From Candidatus Zhuqueibacterota bacterium (GTDB lineage Bacteria > Zhuqueibacterota > Zhuqueibacteria > Residuimicrobiales > Krinioviventaceae), in assembly GCA_003854995.1 (NCBI GenBank), contig RQOI01000201.1:1-6656 (forward strand): DNA of 6,656 bases, read 5' to 3'. Made by a program: the position numbers and the translations under genes. Every line of letters begins with the position of its first letter. Positions within the stretch are counted from its first letter, which is position 1. Of this stretch, positions 1 to 6,656 are shown piece by piece. A model generated the notes under the pieces. It ran no database searches, was not told the DNA's origin, and worked only from the letters and a program-made list of their open reading frames with translations.

Positions 1-618
1 TCACCTGCCGGTTGGGAATCGCTTTTTGACGGCCGGACGCTCGACCACTGGCAGAGCTCGACAAGAGATGCGCTGATTCCCCACTGCTGGAGAATTGCGG
101 ATGGCGAGCTGCAGAGCACGCGGCAAGGAGATCGTCCGAAAAATGCGCACGCCAGCCTGGTGAGCAAAAAGCAGTATTCGAATTTTGAATTCGTCTTTGA
201 GTTCAAACTGCAGAAACCCGCAGCGGGCAAAGACACGAACAGCGGGGTCAAATATTTTGTCTATCCCGGCACAGAGTTGGGTCTGGAATACCAGCTCTAT
301 GCGACAACGGGTGGGATTGATGGTCCGCATGCCATCGCTGATCTGTATGATATTCTGCCGTCGACCGGCGCGCAGCTCAAGCCGTTCGATGAATGGAACA
401 GCGCTCGCATCGTCGCAAACGGCACTCACTGCGAACATTGGTTGAACGGCGTCAAGGTGCTGGAATTTGAACGCGGCAGCGCGGCGTTCCGCGCCGCCAT
501 CGCCAGGAGCAAATTCAAGGATCGAGACAATTTTGGCGAATCGGCGGCCGGACACCTGTTACTGCAGGATCATGGCGGCGGCGTTATATTTAAAAATATT
601 CGGATCAAGCAATTATAA
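1..618 (+). CDS. DUF1080 / 3-keto-disaccharide hydrolase family protein (5' partial)
   Basis: The frame is open from the first base and ends at TAA 616-618, giving 205 visible residues; the start and any signal peptide lie left of the window. The visible part opens with the family's N-terminal signature (GWESLFDGRTLDHW, residues 4-17), continues through NSGVKYFV and GLEYQLY, and ends with the C-terminal signature LQDHGGGVIFKNIRIKQL. This covers nearly a whole DUF1080 domain (PF06439, concanavalin-like jelly-roll fold). Family members are usually exported. Some characterised ones cleave 3-keto-glycosides in pathways that also use GFO/IDH/MocA-type oxidoreductases; whether this one does is inference, since no such partner is visible. 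An internal ATG at 160 would cut off the N-terminal signature and is not a believable start. The gene converges on the C25-like gene across a 116-base gap. Confidence 0.92.
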   Translation, partial: SPAGWESLFDGRTLDHWQSSTRDALIPHCWRIADGELQSTRQGDRPKNAHASLVSKKQYSNFEFVFEFKLQKPAAGKDTNSGVKYFVYPGTELGLEYQLYATTGGIDGPHAIADLYDILPSTGAQLKPFDEWNSARIVANGTHCEHWLNGVKVLEFERGSAAFRAAIARSKFKDRDNFGESAAGHLLLQDHGGGVIFKNIRIKQL

Positions 619-660
619 GTCTCTTTACTTTTTATATCCGAAATTTGAGATTGCTAATCA

Positions 661-690
661 TCACTCTGACGCCAACTGATGTCGGAGTGA
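661..690. terminator. Hairpin between convergent genes, possible bidirectional terminator
   Basis: TCACTCTGAC (661-670) and GTCGGAGTGA (681-690) form a 10-bp stem with one internal wobble or mismatch position and a 10-base loop. It lies 42 bases past the DUF1080 stop and 44 bases past the stop of the opposing C25-like gene, where a shared terminator would be expected. Neither side has a proper run of T, so intrinsic termination is unproven. It could also be a dispersed palindromic repeat unit. Confidence 0.4.
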
Positions 691-734
691 CAATTTGCAA
701 AATGCGATCTCTGCAGATTTGAACCTCGATTTTT

Positions 735-2159
735 TCATTTCAGCAGAACCATTCGTTTCGCCTGTTGAAGTTCACCAGCGGAGAGTGTGTAAATATAAGA
801 GCCTGACAGCAGATGTGACCCATCAAAGGGGATAGAGTATGTACCCGCAGGCATCGGTTTTTTGCTCAAAAGAGTGGCAACCGGCTGTCCGAGCACATTA
901 TAAACCTTGAGATCAACAATCTCGTCCGTTGCCAAGAAAAACTCTATTGTTGTTCGCGGATTGAACGGATTGGGATAGTTTTGTTTTAATTCAAAGGTAT
1001 GCTCAGAGTGATCTTTGTCAATATCTGCGTGTGCATGAATTTGGAGGGGTAGAATCAAGCATGGGTCACCGATAATAGAAAATGAGAAAAAGTGGGCTAG
1101 TTCTGATACTCCACGTAGACTTTTATCCAATGAATTCATAGCGCCCAGAAAAATATCTCCCAACCTGGGAGATGATCCTCGAAACATTTCTTTCAGAATA
1201 TTTTGCGCCAAACTGTCGAATTGATTTGTAAATACAGGACCTGTTGACGCAATGGCGCCGAATGCACCTTTTTCGGGTTCGCACAAAAATCGCTGAATGA
1301 GAATTTCTCGTGGATTGGAGCTATAAAAACTCTCGCACAATGAACCCAAAATAAAAAATGGTGTATTGATATTGTTCATCGAGTCTACGTCAAGAGAGGT
1401 AAGAATGCTCTCATGTCCCCAGAGTCCGGCATTGGCGAGACCGGCAAAGTACAAAAAAAGTGGTTTTCGCTGCAAAAAATCGAATAAATCTATTCGTGTC
1501 CCATAAAATTGAGATGAGCTATCCAGGTCCATGCGTTGCCAGCGTTGGTTGGCGGGTAACAAACTCACCAGGGATTCTACCTGATGTTCAAAGACATCCA
1601 AATTATCGCCAGGTGGGCCATCATCTGCAATGAATAGGAAATCAAAGCCGTACTGATCGATGTCCTTGTTGCTTTCCACGTGCCTCAACTTGAGCAGAAT
1701 CGCGTCAAGCTGTTCTGCCGTATCAACAGCAAGTCGTCCGATAGGTATTCTGAGCTTAAAAATATCCTCCTCTTCCTCAATCACATAATAATTATCCACA
1801 TCGCTACTCCCACCGAACGAATAAGGAGCACTTATTGGGTATGACGGCAACGCCATATAACTGCCGACCAGTAGTGCGTATTGTGGATGTTTGTACCACT
1901 TAATAAATACTACATCCATAAATTCTTTGATTGAATTGAAATATTGCAGTGATGGGAATTCCGCTAATATTTCTTCCAGGGTTACGATTTTCACATCAAA
2001 GCCCTGAGCTCCCCGCCATGTTTTATAAGAGGTTATACTTTGGACAAATTTTTGACGGGTGATCACAAGAATATCGGCAGAATTGGACGATTCTTTCAAT
2101 GAGGTTCCAAGAACAGCATTTATAGCAAGTACCATAAACAAAGCAAGGAATGATTTCAT
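735..2159 (-). CDS. Secreted gingipain-like (peptidase C25 family) protein with C-terminal sorting domain; catalytic His replaced
   Basis: 474 residues from ATG 2159-2157. I prefer this start over one 16 codons upstream because AAGGAG lies 7 bases before it and it opens directly into a signal peptide (MKSFLALFMVLAINAVLG). The C25-like region spans about residues 27-375. It begins SADILVITRQ, and PFFILGSLCESFY carries Cys275 where RgpB-type gingipains have the nucleophile in 'DVACVNGDF'. IASTGP and IIGDPCL match the later 'IIAST' and 'FGDPSL' blocks. The catalytic-His block, TGHGSETAWG in gingipains, reads AGLANAGLWG here, so the His position is Leu241. It is therefore probably not a classical cysteine protease. 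A His at 249 lies eight residues on and could not be in the same place. Residues 388-474 are a sorting domain (QNYPNPFNP at 393-401, ending RMVLLK). Expected location: exported, surface-bound or secreted. The gene is AT-richer than its upstream neighbour. At 474 residues it is far shorter than the PorU sortase. Family call firm; inactivity inferred. Confidence 0.85.
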   Translation of the reverse strand: MKSFLALFMVLAINAVLGTSLKESSNSADILVITRQKFVQSITSYKTWRGAQGFDVKIVTLEEILAEFPSLQYFNSIKEFMDVVFIKWYKHPQYALLVGSYMALPSYPISAPYSFGGSSDVDNYYVIEEEEDIFKLRIPIGRLAVDTAEQLDAILLKLRHVESNKDIDQYGFDFLFIADDGPPGDNLDVFEHQVESLVSLLPANQRWQRMDLDSSSQFYGTRIDLFDFLQRKPLFLYFAGLANAGLWGHESILTSLDVDSMNNINTPFFILGSLCESFYSSNPREILIQRFLCEPEKGAFGAIASTGPVFTNQFDSLAQNILKEMFRGSSPRLGDIFLGAMNSLDKSLRGVSELAHFFSFSIIGDPCLILPLQIHAHADIDKDHSEHTFELKQNYPNPFNPRTTIEFFLATDEIVDLKVYNVLGQPVATLLSKKPMPAGTYSIPFDGSHLLSGSYIYTLSAGELQQAKRMVLLK

Positions 2160-2166
2160 ACTTGTA

Positions 2167-2172
2167 CTCCTT
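2167..2172 (-). promoter_or_regulatory. Shine-Dalgarno site of the C25-like gene
   Basis: On the minus strand AAGGAG sits 7 bases upstream of the ATG at 2159-2157. It decides the start in favour of the Met that begins the signal peptide; the longer reading from 2207 would put 16 charged or polar residues in front of it. Confidence 0.75.
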
Positions 2173-2319
2173 CTATTGTCATGAATAAATGGAGTGATTT
2201 GGACCACCCATAGTATTTTGGTGGCGCACGACCCATATTGGATTGTACTATATTAAAAGTCTTGAAATTTGATTTAGTAGCAAAGAGGAAGAGCTATGGA
2301 ATCCTTATTAGGAACCTTT

Positions 2320-2505
2320 TTATTCTAGGCATTTAACTTTGAGGAATGAATAAAGTTCCGATGGATTGTAGGCATACTCATCTTTTTGACGATTGAGCGT
2401 GTTGACCGTATTAGCTCTCTTTTCCGCCACTTTGTCGGTGGTCTGTCCTATCATGGCGGCGGCGTCATATTTCGAAATCTTTTTTAAAGTGATGTGAAAA
2501 TGCAT
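2320..2505 (-). CDS. Doubtful small ORF, 61 residues, weakly HTH/excisionase-like
   Basis: The ORF starts at ATG 2505-2503, immediately after an in-frame TGA, and has only a weak AGG upstream. The product has an Ala-rich helix (KKISKYDAAAMIG) followed by TTDKVAEKRANTV and a C-terminal KDEYAYNPSELYSFLK. This order loosely recalls small excisionase-type helix-turn-helix proteins, where an 'xPSELxxFL' helix follows the wing. The resemblance is by eye only. The ORF overlaps, on the opposite strand, a segment that reads convincingly as the end of a DUF1080 gene, so both readings are unlikely to be functional together. It may simply be a chance ORF. Confidence 0.22.
   Translation of the reverse strand: MHFHITLKKISKYDAAAMIGQTTDKVAEKRANTVNTLNRQKDEYAYNPSELYSFLKVKCLE
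2449..2487 (+). pseudogene. Remnant of the 3' end of a DUF1080-family gene
   Basis: Read on the plus strand, this segment encodes YHGGGVIFRNLF followed by TAA. It matches the last part of the complete-ended DUF1080 gene at the left of the window (DHGGGVIFKNI). At the DNA level 2450-2480 matches 569-599 at 28 of 31 positions, including 16 identical bases in a row. The differences within codons are silent (GTT/GTC) or conservative (Lys/Arg, Ile/Leu), as expected of two related coding sequences. Upstream, the frame stays open only back to about 2350 and shows no other DUF1080 signature, so this is a decayed or truncated copy. Confidence 0.5.
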
Positions 2506-2559
2506 TCAGCCTGGACAGTCTGCTGCTTGCCAACTCTCTCAATCAAATCCCATAATGAT

Positions 2560-2590
2560 AAAGCCCTCCCGGATCATCGAGAGGGCTTTT
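2560..2590 (-). terminator. Rho-independent-type terminator of the DUF7507/discoidin gene
   Basis: AAAGCCCTC (2560-2568) pairs perfectly with GAGGGCTTT (2581-2589), a 9-bp GC-cored stem with a 12-base loop. It begins 24 bases past the TAG stop at 2615-2617. Read on the minus strand the stem ends in TTTATCATT; on the plus strand it ends in TTTT, so it could work in both directions. Confidence 0.75.
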
Positions 2591-2614
2591 AATACATGAC
2601 TCCGACAAGATATT

Positions 2615-4482
2615 CTATCTGATCAACGTCATCTTGCGCAGCGCCCTGAGGGGCCCTGCCTGGAGGTGACAGAAAGACAAGCCGCTCGCATGCGCTGAGG
2701 CGTCCCACGACACGCTGTAAGAGCCGGCGTTCTGCTGCTCATCGACCAGCACGGCGATCGTCCTACCGTTGATGTCATGGATCCGCAACGTGACGCGCGA
2801 AGAATTCGGCAGGTCATACGATAGGGTCGTGACCGGATTGAACGGATTGGGATAGTTCTGCTGCAGCCGGAAAACGGTCGGGATGGACGCGCATTCGCCC
2901 TCTTCACTCGCCAATTCGGGCCCGCGCATGGCTGGCGAGTCCAGGACAAATTCGACCGCTTGAATCCAGCCGTCCGATGGCCGATTGGATTGCCGAAGCA
3001 CTACTTTGACGTACTTGGCTTTGACGGTCTTGCTCAACTCGAAAGCCTGCATGCCGTCTGGTTTGACCTTGAGGGAACCTATAGAGACGAAATCAGACTC
3101 CCGCAGGCCGAGCATTGATACCTGAACATCGATTCTGCTGGCCTGTCGATTTGCCCGGCCATTGTCTCGCGTCCCATTATCAGTTTGGATTTTCACCTGA
3201 CTAAAATTATAAATATTCCCGTCCGCAAATCGGAATATGCCGTACGCCGGCGCATTGTTCTGCAGGTCATTTTGAGCTGTGGTGGTGCCATCGCTTCCTT
3301 CGAGGTCTCCGTCTACGAGATTGTCCCACCCTTCACCCTCTGCGGTCGGGCTGCCGCTGATGAAGAGCAGAGAATTTGGTTCGACAGAGCCCTGATCAGC
3401 AGGAGGAGCAGGTGAATCATCAGTTGCGGTTATACGCTCGAGGTAAAAGATGTTGCCGCTGACGCTGTAATAACTATTTCCTTCTGGAATTTCGATTTCC
3501 ATATGGTCCGGCGAAATAAATTTCCATCCCGCAGGTGCATAAAATTTGAATGAGTAAGTGCCGCCAACGACATTGGGCATCAAGGCTCTGAACAGGCAGT
3601 TGCACGGCCACATCCCTCCCGCCAGGACCTCATTCCAGCTGCTGAGGACCTTCCATTTCTTCTCTTGGCCGGGGATGGTGAGATAGGCCAGGACATCGCC
3701 GACATAATTGCCGTCTTTGTCTTTGAACGAGATGCACACGGCAAAATCATCTGGCTCGGTCGGGGTGAATTTTTCGCCGACATAATGACTGGGATCATCA
3801 TCCTGCACGCTTACATCTTCGTACCAAGCGGTCGCGGTGCCGAGGTTCTTGTACTGACCAAATTGCGCCGTGCCTTTGGCCTCACATTCCATGGATTGAC
3901 CAACTTGCAAAACCTCAATGGTGCAAACCTGGCCGAGTTCGCTGTCCGTGACCACGACATTCTCCAGCGGCACATTGCGGTATTGGTGACAATATAGTGC
4001 CACAACACCGGCTCGCCCGCCACGATTTTAGGTCCGGTTGGCTCGTCGGCATCGTCGCCGTTCGTGGTTTTTTCAATGTCAATGGACGGATACGGATCGA
4101 CGCGATAGTTGTCATGTTTGTTGCCGACGCTCACCTTGTATTCGCCGCAGTCGTCATTGAGAACCGTATAAGCGCTGAAGCAAAAGGCGCCGGCGTCGTC
4201 CGTTGTGATTCCACCTTGCGCGACCACATCACCGGGACCGCAGCTGGCTTGACCTGGTTGGCCTTCGATGCTCCATTCATGATCAGTATTGGGATCAAAA
4301 CCAGAGCCATTGATAAAAATCGTTTCGCCAACAGCATAGTGGTTGGCATCCTGGGTTTCATCCCCGCAATCACCTCTTGTCGTCCAGATGGCGCCCGCAT
4401 TACCCTGGGCAATCGCTGTTGCACTCAACAGCAGCGATAGTGCCAGGAGCAGCGCCAACATCTTGTTCTCTTGTGTAGACAT
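2615..4482 (-). CDS. Secreted multidomain protein (DUF11/DUF7507-type repeat, discoidin-like domain, C-terminal sorting domain), broken by a frameshift
   Basis: Two overlapping frames make one gene. The 5' frame starts at ATG 4482-4480 (AGGAGG 6 bases upstream) and would run on to 3811; the 3' frame covers about 3979 down to TAG 2615-2617 and is open back to 4003. Restoring one base near 3978 gives 622 residues. Order: signal peptide 1-26 (LALLLALSLLLSATAIAQ); a Cys-containing domain about 30-128 (Cys39, 81, 101, 112; GSGFDPNTDHEWSI) that I cannot name; a DUF11/DUF7507-type repeat about 132-220 (IDIEKTTNGDDADEPTGP … YIVTNT[G]NVPLENVVVTD … GTATA); an unassigned region about 230-350; a galactose-binding/discoidin-like (F5/8 type C, CBM32-like) domain about 371-515 with WDNLVDGD, SRIDVQVS, KAKYVKVVLRQ; and a sorting tail 535-622 (QNYPNPFNP, ending RKMTLIR). 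Probably an exported adhesin or glycan-binding protein; that role is inferred. As sequenced, translation from the start would stop at 3811 and lose the binding and sorting domains. Confidence 0.85.
3977..3980 (-). other. Single-base frameshift site
   Basis: Upstream the protein reads YIVTNT in one frame; NVPLENVVVTD follows in another. The minus strand has ACCGCAAT where the family's 'TNTGNVPL' needs ACC-GGC-AAT, so one G (a C on the plus strand) appears to be missing. The site is not a slippery heptamer, which argues against programmed frameshifting. A real mutation and a sequencing or assembly error are both possible. Confidence 0.85.
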
Positions 4483-4992
4483 CAAAATCCTCCTCTCAAC
4501 GATGCTATTTGTGCTCACCGGCAGTTTAATTGCATAACACTGATTCGATTATTAAGGCGGAGGAATGCTGGCAAAAATAGCACAGACTTTGGCTGAATTG
4601 AACATGAATGATCTTTGTTTCAAGTTTTACAGATGAGGCAAGTAATGGTTTATTCTTTCGCAGAAAAAGGAAGAGAAAAATCTTTTGTCTAGATCTCTGT
4701 TCGTTTTATGAGGAGATAATAATTCTACTTCATGAAACTGACATGTTTCCGAATTCACCGTAGCATAGCTCACAGCTGCAGCCTCTGTCGCTCAATAACT
4801 CAGATGTCCGAAACGAACTTTGAAACAAACCCCGCTTTTACTACACTACCCCCAAGATTCAGAAAAAATTTACAGATATTGCCTTCTATTTTCTGATGGA
4901 CATGCATGCAGCAAATTATATTCCGTGAAAATTCCATGCTTTGGATTTGAAACAATAGAGATATAGCAAAATCCGATATGTACCGAACTTTT
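4483..4992. other. Intergenic region without a convincing gene
   Basis: About 510 AT-rich bases lie between the two larger secreted-protein genes. I find no ORF with both a plausible start and a recognisable product. TTGAAACAA occurs three times: 4820-4829 and 4947-4955 on the plus strand, and inverted at 4614-4623. There are short inverted repeats GAAAC/GTTTC (4734-4738, 4745-4749) and CAGAAAA/TTTTCTG (4860-4866, 4889-4895). None looks like a standard terminator for the upstream gene. A loose promoter-like pair on the minus strand (TTGCCA … ATAATC, 16-base gap, about 4545-4575) precedes the 4482 start, but it is weak. Confidence 0.5.
4489..4494 (-). promoter_or_regulatory. Shine-Dalgarno site of the DUF7507/discoidin gene
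   Basis: A full AGGAGG on the minus strand, 6 bases before the ATG at 4482-4480. It selects this start over the upstream ATG at 4518, which would place the ribosome site inside the coding region and add 12 polar residues before the signal peptide. Confidence 0.8.
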
Positions 4993-6656
4993 TCATCTCA
5001 TAAAGGCCATTTTACGAATAGCCGTAAAATCATTGACCTTCAATTTATAGAGATACGTCCCACTGGATAGCGGCTGATCCTGTTCATTTACGCCTTTCCA
5101 CACGACCTTATAAACTCCTGCGGCATAAAATCCGTGTGCCAATATTTTGACGATTTGACCCTGCACATTGTAAATGAAAAGAGAGACATCGCCATCCTGT
5201 TTCAATTTAAAGACAATATGCGTTTCCGGATTAAAAGGATTGGGAAAATTTTGCAGCAGATCGTATTCATCCGGCAGTTCTGCCAGCACCATTCCCTGTT
5301 CACTCTGCATATCGTCGCCATCTGCCAGGCCGGCGTTGATATTCGCTTTGATCTCGCCACTTGCAAACGCTAAAACATCCGTTCGTCCATCCGAATTCAC
5401 ATCGCTGTCGACCGCATCATTCGATCCCTGATCTTTTAAGGTGAAGGCGAATAGCGCAGGATTTGGATTTACGAATTCGATGATATAATCGCCCGGCGAT
5501 ATTGCAGCAAAGGAGTAGAGGCCTTTTCGATCTGTTGTGGTTGTCCCAATAAAAGCTCCCGATGCTGTTAATAAATTGACGGTCACAGAGCCAACGCCTT
5601 TTTCGGGTGCGTCCTTAATACCGTTTGCATTTGCATCTTTCCAGATGAGTCCAGATGCCTGCGCCGGTTCAGGCGGAGCTTGGACATAAATGCCGGCATC
5701 AATATCGGTTTTGATCTCATCTTTGCACAACAAGAAAACCGCCGTTGCTCCCACGCCATCCACATCACTGTCCTGAGCATCGCTATTATTGTCGTTAGCG
5801 TCCTGCAGCGTAAAGACCGCGCCAGCGGGAATAGTGCTAAACTGAATGTGATACTCACCCGGATCCAGTCCGATGAATGCAAAAGTTCCGTTGCCATCCG
5901 TCGTCTGTGGGGAACCGACTTGGCCTCCGGCATTGTAAAGCGTCACCGTTACGCCTTCCACTCCAGCCTCGCCCTGATCCTGCAGCCCGTTATGATTGGC
6001 ATCGTTCCACACAAAATCGCCGATGGCGCCACCGAGACTCACATGATAGCCATCCGTTCCGCCATCCGTGGTCTCTCCTTCACTTGCAAGAATAGTGTTC
6101 GGATCAGCGCCCTCCGTCTGTGTGGCATCGGCGGGAAAATCAGGATCCGATTGTTCCACATCTATGGTCACTGAACCGGCAGTGACCATGGCCGTCCAGT
6201 CACCGTTGCCGTTCGTAGATACGGTTTGTGTTTTATCGAGATCGGTTATGATGATGTCGATATTTGCCAAGCCAGATTCGTCGCCATCTTGAATGCCATT
6301 GCCGTTGGCATCGAGATAGAGATGACCCGTGACATACGACACTGGCTCGCCCGATTGTTGCGCCATTAATTTAAGATCAAAACTGATGTCTTCATCCATC
6401 TTGAAATACTGATGAATTTCCACGGCCAGAACATTTGTGCCGGTCGTCAGACGATTCGCGGCGACCGTCGCCGTGAGAAATTGATTTTCAGCAGCACCGT
6501 CGACGACAGACGAGGCCGTCGTTTTATAGGTGATGGGATCCACCGGCATATTGGATCGGAGTACTTCCGAGCCGTTCAAATAGACAATGGCGCCGTCGTC
6601 TCGAAGCAGATCGAGATTCAATTTTGTGATGAGTGATGCATCGGGAACAGTGAAGA
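4993..6656 (-). CDS. Modular secreted/surface protein with SdrD B-like repeats and C-terminal sorting domain (5' partial)
   Basis: The frame is open from the right edge to TGA 4993-4995, 553 complete visible residues; the true start is outside, and the TTG at 6621 lies inside a conserved domain. Numbered from the first complete codon: about 1-100 is the C-terminal part of a jelly-roll/PA14-like module (LNLDLLRDDGAIVYLNGSEV, TGTNVLAVEIHQ, ISFDLKLMA), often found after phosphoesterase or lamin-tail domains in large exported proteins. Residues 108-207, 208-324 and 332-445 are three SdrD B-like (Cna_B/prealbumin-type) modules. Each opens with a DxNxNGxxD calcium-binding loop: DANGNGIQDGDE, DANHNGLQDQGE, DANANGIKDAPE. 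Modules two and three end alike (EIKTDIDAGIY, EIKANINAGLA). Residues 463-553 are the sorting tail (QNFPNPFNPETHI, ending RKMAFMR). Such modules act as rigid Ca-stabilised spacers, so this is probably a stalk on a surface or secreted protein whose effector domain is outside the window. Confidence 0.88.
   Translation of the reverse strand, partial: FTVPDASLITKLNLDLLRDDGAIVYLNGSEVLRSNMPVDPITYKTTASSVVDGAAENQFLTATVAANRLTTGTNVLAVEIHQYFKMDEDISFDLKLMAQQSGEPVSYVTGHLYLDANGNGIQDGDESGLANIDIIITDLDKTQTVSTNGNGDWTAMVTAGSVTIDVEQSDPDFPADATQTEGADPNTILASEGETTDGGTDGYHVSLGGAIGDFVWNDANHNGLQDQGEAGVEGVTVTLYNAGGQVGSPQTTDGNGTFAFIGLDPGEYHIQFSTIPAGAVFTLQDANDNNSDAQDSDVDGVGATAVFLLCKDEIKTDIDAGIYVQAPPEPAQASGLIWKDANANGIKDAPEKGVGSVTVNLLTASGAFIGTTTTDRKGLYSFAAISPGDYIIEFVNPNPALFAFTLKDQGSNDAVDSDVNSDGRTDVLAFASGEIKANINAGLADGDDMQSEQGMVLAELPDEYDLLQNFPNPFNPETHIVFKLKQDGDVSLFIYNVQGQIVKILAHGFYAAGVYKVVWKGVNEQDQPLSSGTYLYKLKVNDFTAIRKMAFMR
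5320..6333 (-). repeat. Three tandem SdrD B-like protein modules
   Basis: Modules lie at about 6034-6333, 5683-6033 and 5320-5661. Each starts with an Asp/Asn-rich loop and is followed by GV-x-V-x-L and GDY/GEY strands. The first differs from the other two in its second half: it ends TDGGTDGYHVSLG in place of the EIK…(D/N)AG ending. This suggests the second and third share a more recent duplication. The repetition is in the protein; I saw no long exact DNA repeat. Confidence 0.75.

Larger units (their letters stand above)
2160..2614. other. Intergenic region between the C25-like gene and the DUF7507/discoidin gene
   Basis: 455 bases. It contains the 5' leader of the C25-like gene, with a small CCACC/GGTGG inverted repeat at 2204-2208 and 2220-2224. 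It also holds a doubtful 61-codon minus-strand ORF (2320-2505), a plus-strand remnant of a DUF1080 gene end (2449-2487) and a terminator hairpin (2560-2590). AT-rich stretches around 2240-2280 could hold the promoter of the C25-like gene, but I could not find a well-spaced -35/-10 pair. Confidence 0.6.

Noticed and set aside
1..555. Minus-strand 184-codon ORF opposite the DUF1080 gene
   Set aside because: The plus strand carries both ends of the DUF1080 signature; the antisense product has no recognisable feature.
735..2159. C25-like protein as a PorU-type sortase for the neighbouring sorting-tail proteins
   Set aside because: PorU is more than twice as long and needs an active site; this protein has 474 residues and lacks the catalytic His.
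3977..3980. Programmed ribosomal frameshift
   Set aside because: No slippery heptamer or nearby strong pseudoknot-like structure was seen at the junction; a single lost base explains it more simply.
3665..4440. Plus-strand ORFs of 110 and 147 codons opposite the DUF7507/discoidin gene
   Set aside because: They are antisense to a gene with clear family motifs, lack recognisable domains or ribosome sites, and reflect the codon pattern of the minus strand.
4565..4636. 23-codon plus-strand ORF (MLAKIAQTLAELN…) next to GGAGGA
   Set aside because: The Shine-Dalgarno-like bases touch the ATG, leaving no proper spacing, and the product is too short to judge. No supporting context.
1..6656. An operon or new defence/metabolic system across the window
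   Set aside because: The genes are 116-510 bases apart with a terminator between two of them, one is convergent, and they share only an export tail; there is no nuclease, helicase, transposase or repeat array.

Overview
The window looks like bacterial chromosome from the wider FCB group, most like candidate phylum KSB1, Calditrichota or a relative. The main reason is that three successive genes on the minus strand each end in the 'QN(Y/F)PNPFNP … (K/R)M' FlgD-Ig-like / type IX-style C-terminal sorting domain used by secreted proteins of these lineages. The phylum is inferred from this protein style, not from a marker gene.

Layout. (1) 1-618, plus strand: a DUF1080 (3-keto-disaccharide hydrolase family) protein lacking its N-terminus. 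(2) 735-2159, minus strand: a secreted gingipain-like (peptidase C25) protein that keeps the candidate catalytic Cys but has Leu where the family has its catalytic His. (3) 2160-2614: intergenic, holding a decayed DUF1080 gene end (plus strand), a doubtful 61-residue ORF (minus strand) and a good terminator hairpin. (4) 2615-4482, minus strand: a multidomain secreted protein with a DUF11/DUF7507-type repeat and a discoidin-like domain, interrupted by a one-base deletion near 3978. (5) 4483-4992: intergenic with no convincing gene. (6) 4993-6656, minus strand: a large modular surface or secreted protein with a PA14-like/jelly-roll end, three SdrD B-like Ca-binding modules and a sorting tail, running off the right edge.

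The three minus-strand genes are separated by about 450-510 bases, and two of them have their own strong Shine-Dalgarno sequence. They are therefore probably separate transcription units and not a tight operon. What unites them is the export route: signal peptides where the start is visible, and the shared C-terminal tail. The first gene converges on them and may belong to a glycan-degradation locus to the left. Composition is uneven. Sampled 60-base blocks of the C25-like gene run about 30-47% GC, while blocks of the neighbouring 2615-4482 gene run about 52-68%, so the locus may be assembled from parts of different history.

I see no CRISPR array, RNA gene, transposase or recognisable new defence or metabolic system. 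The observations most worth a second look are the His-less C25 protein, the stray DUF1080 gene end and the single-base frameshift.
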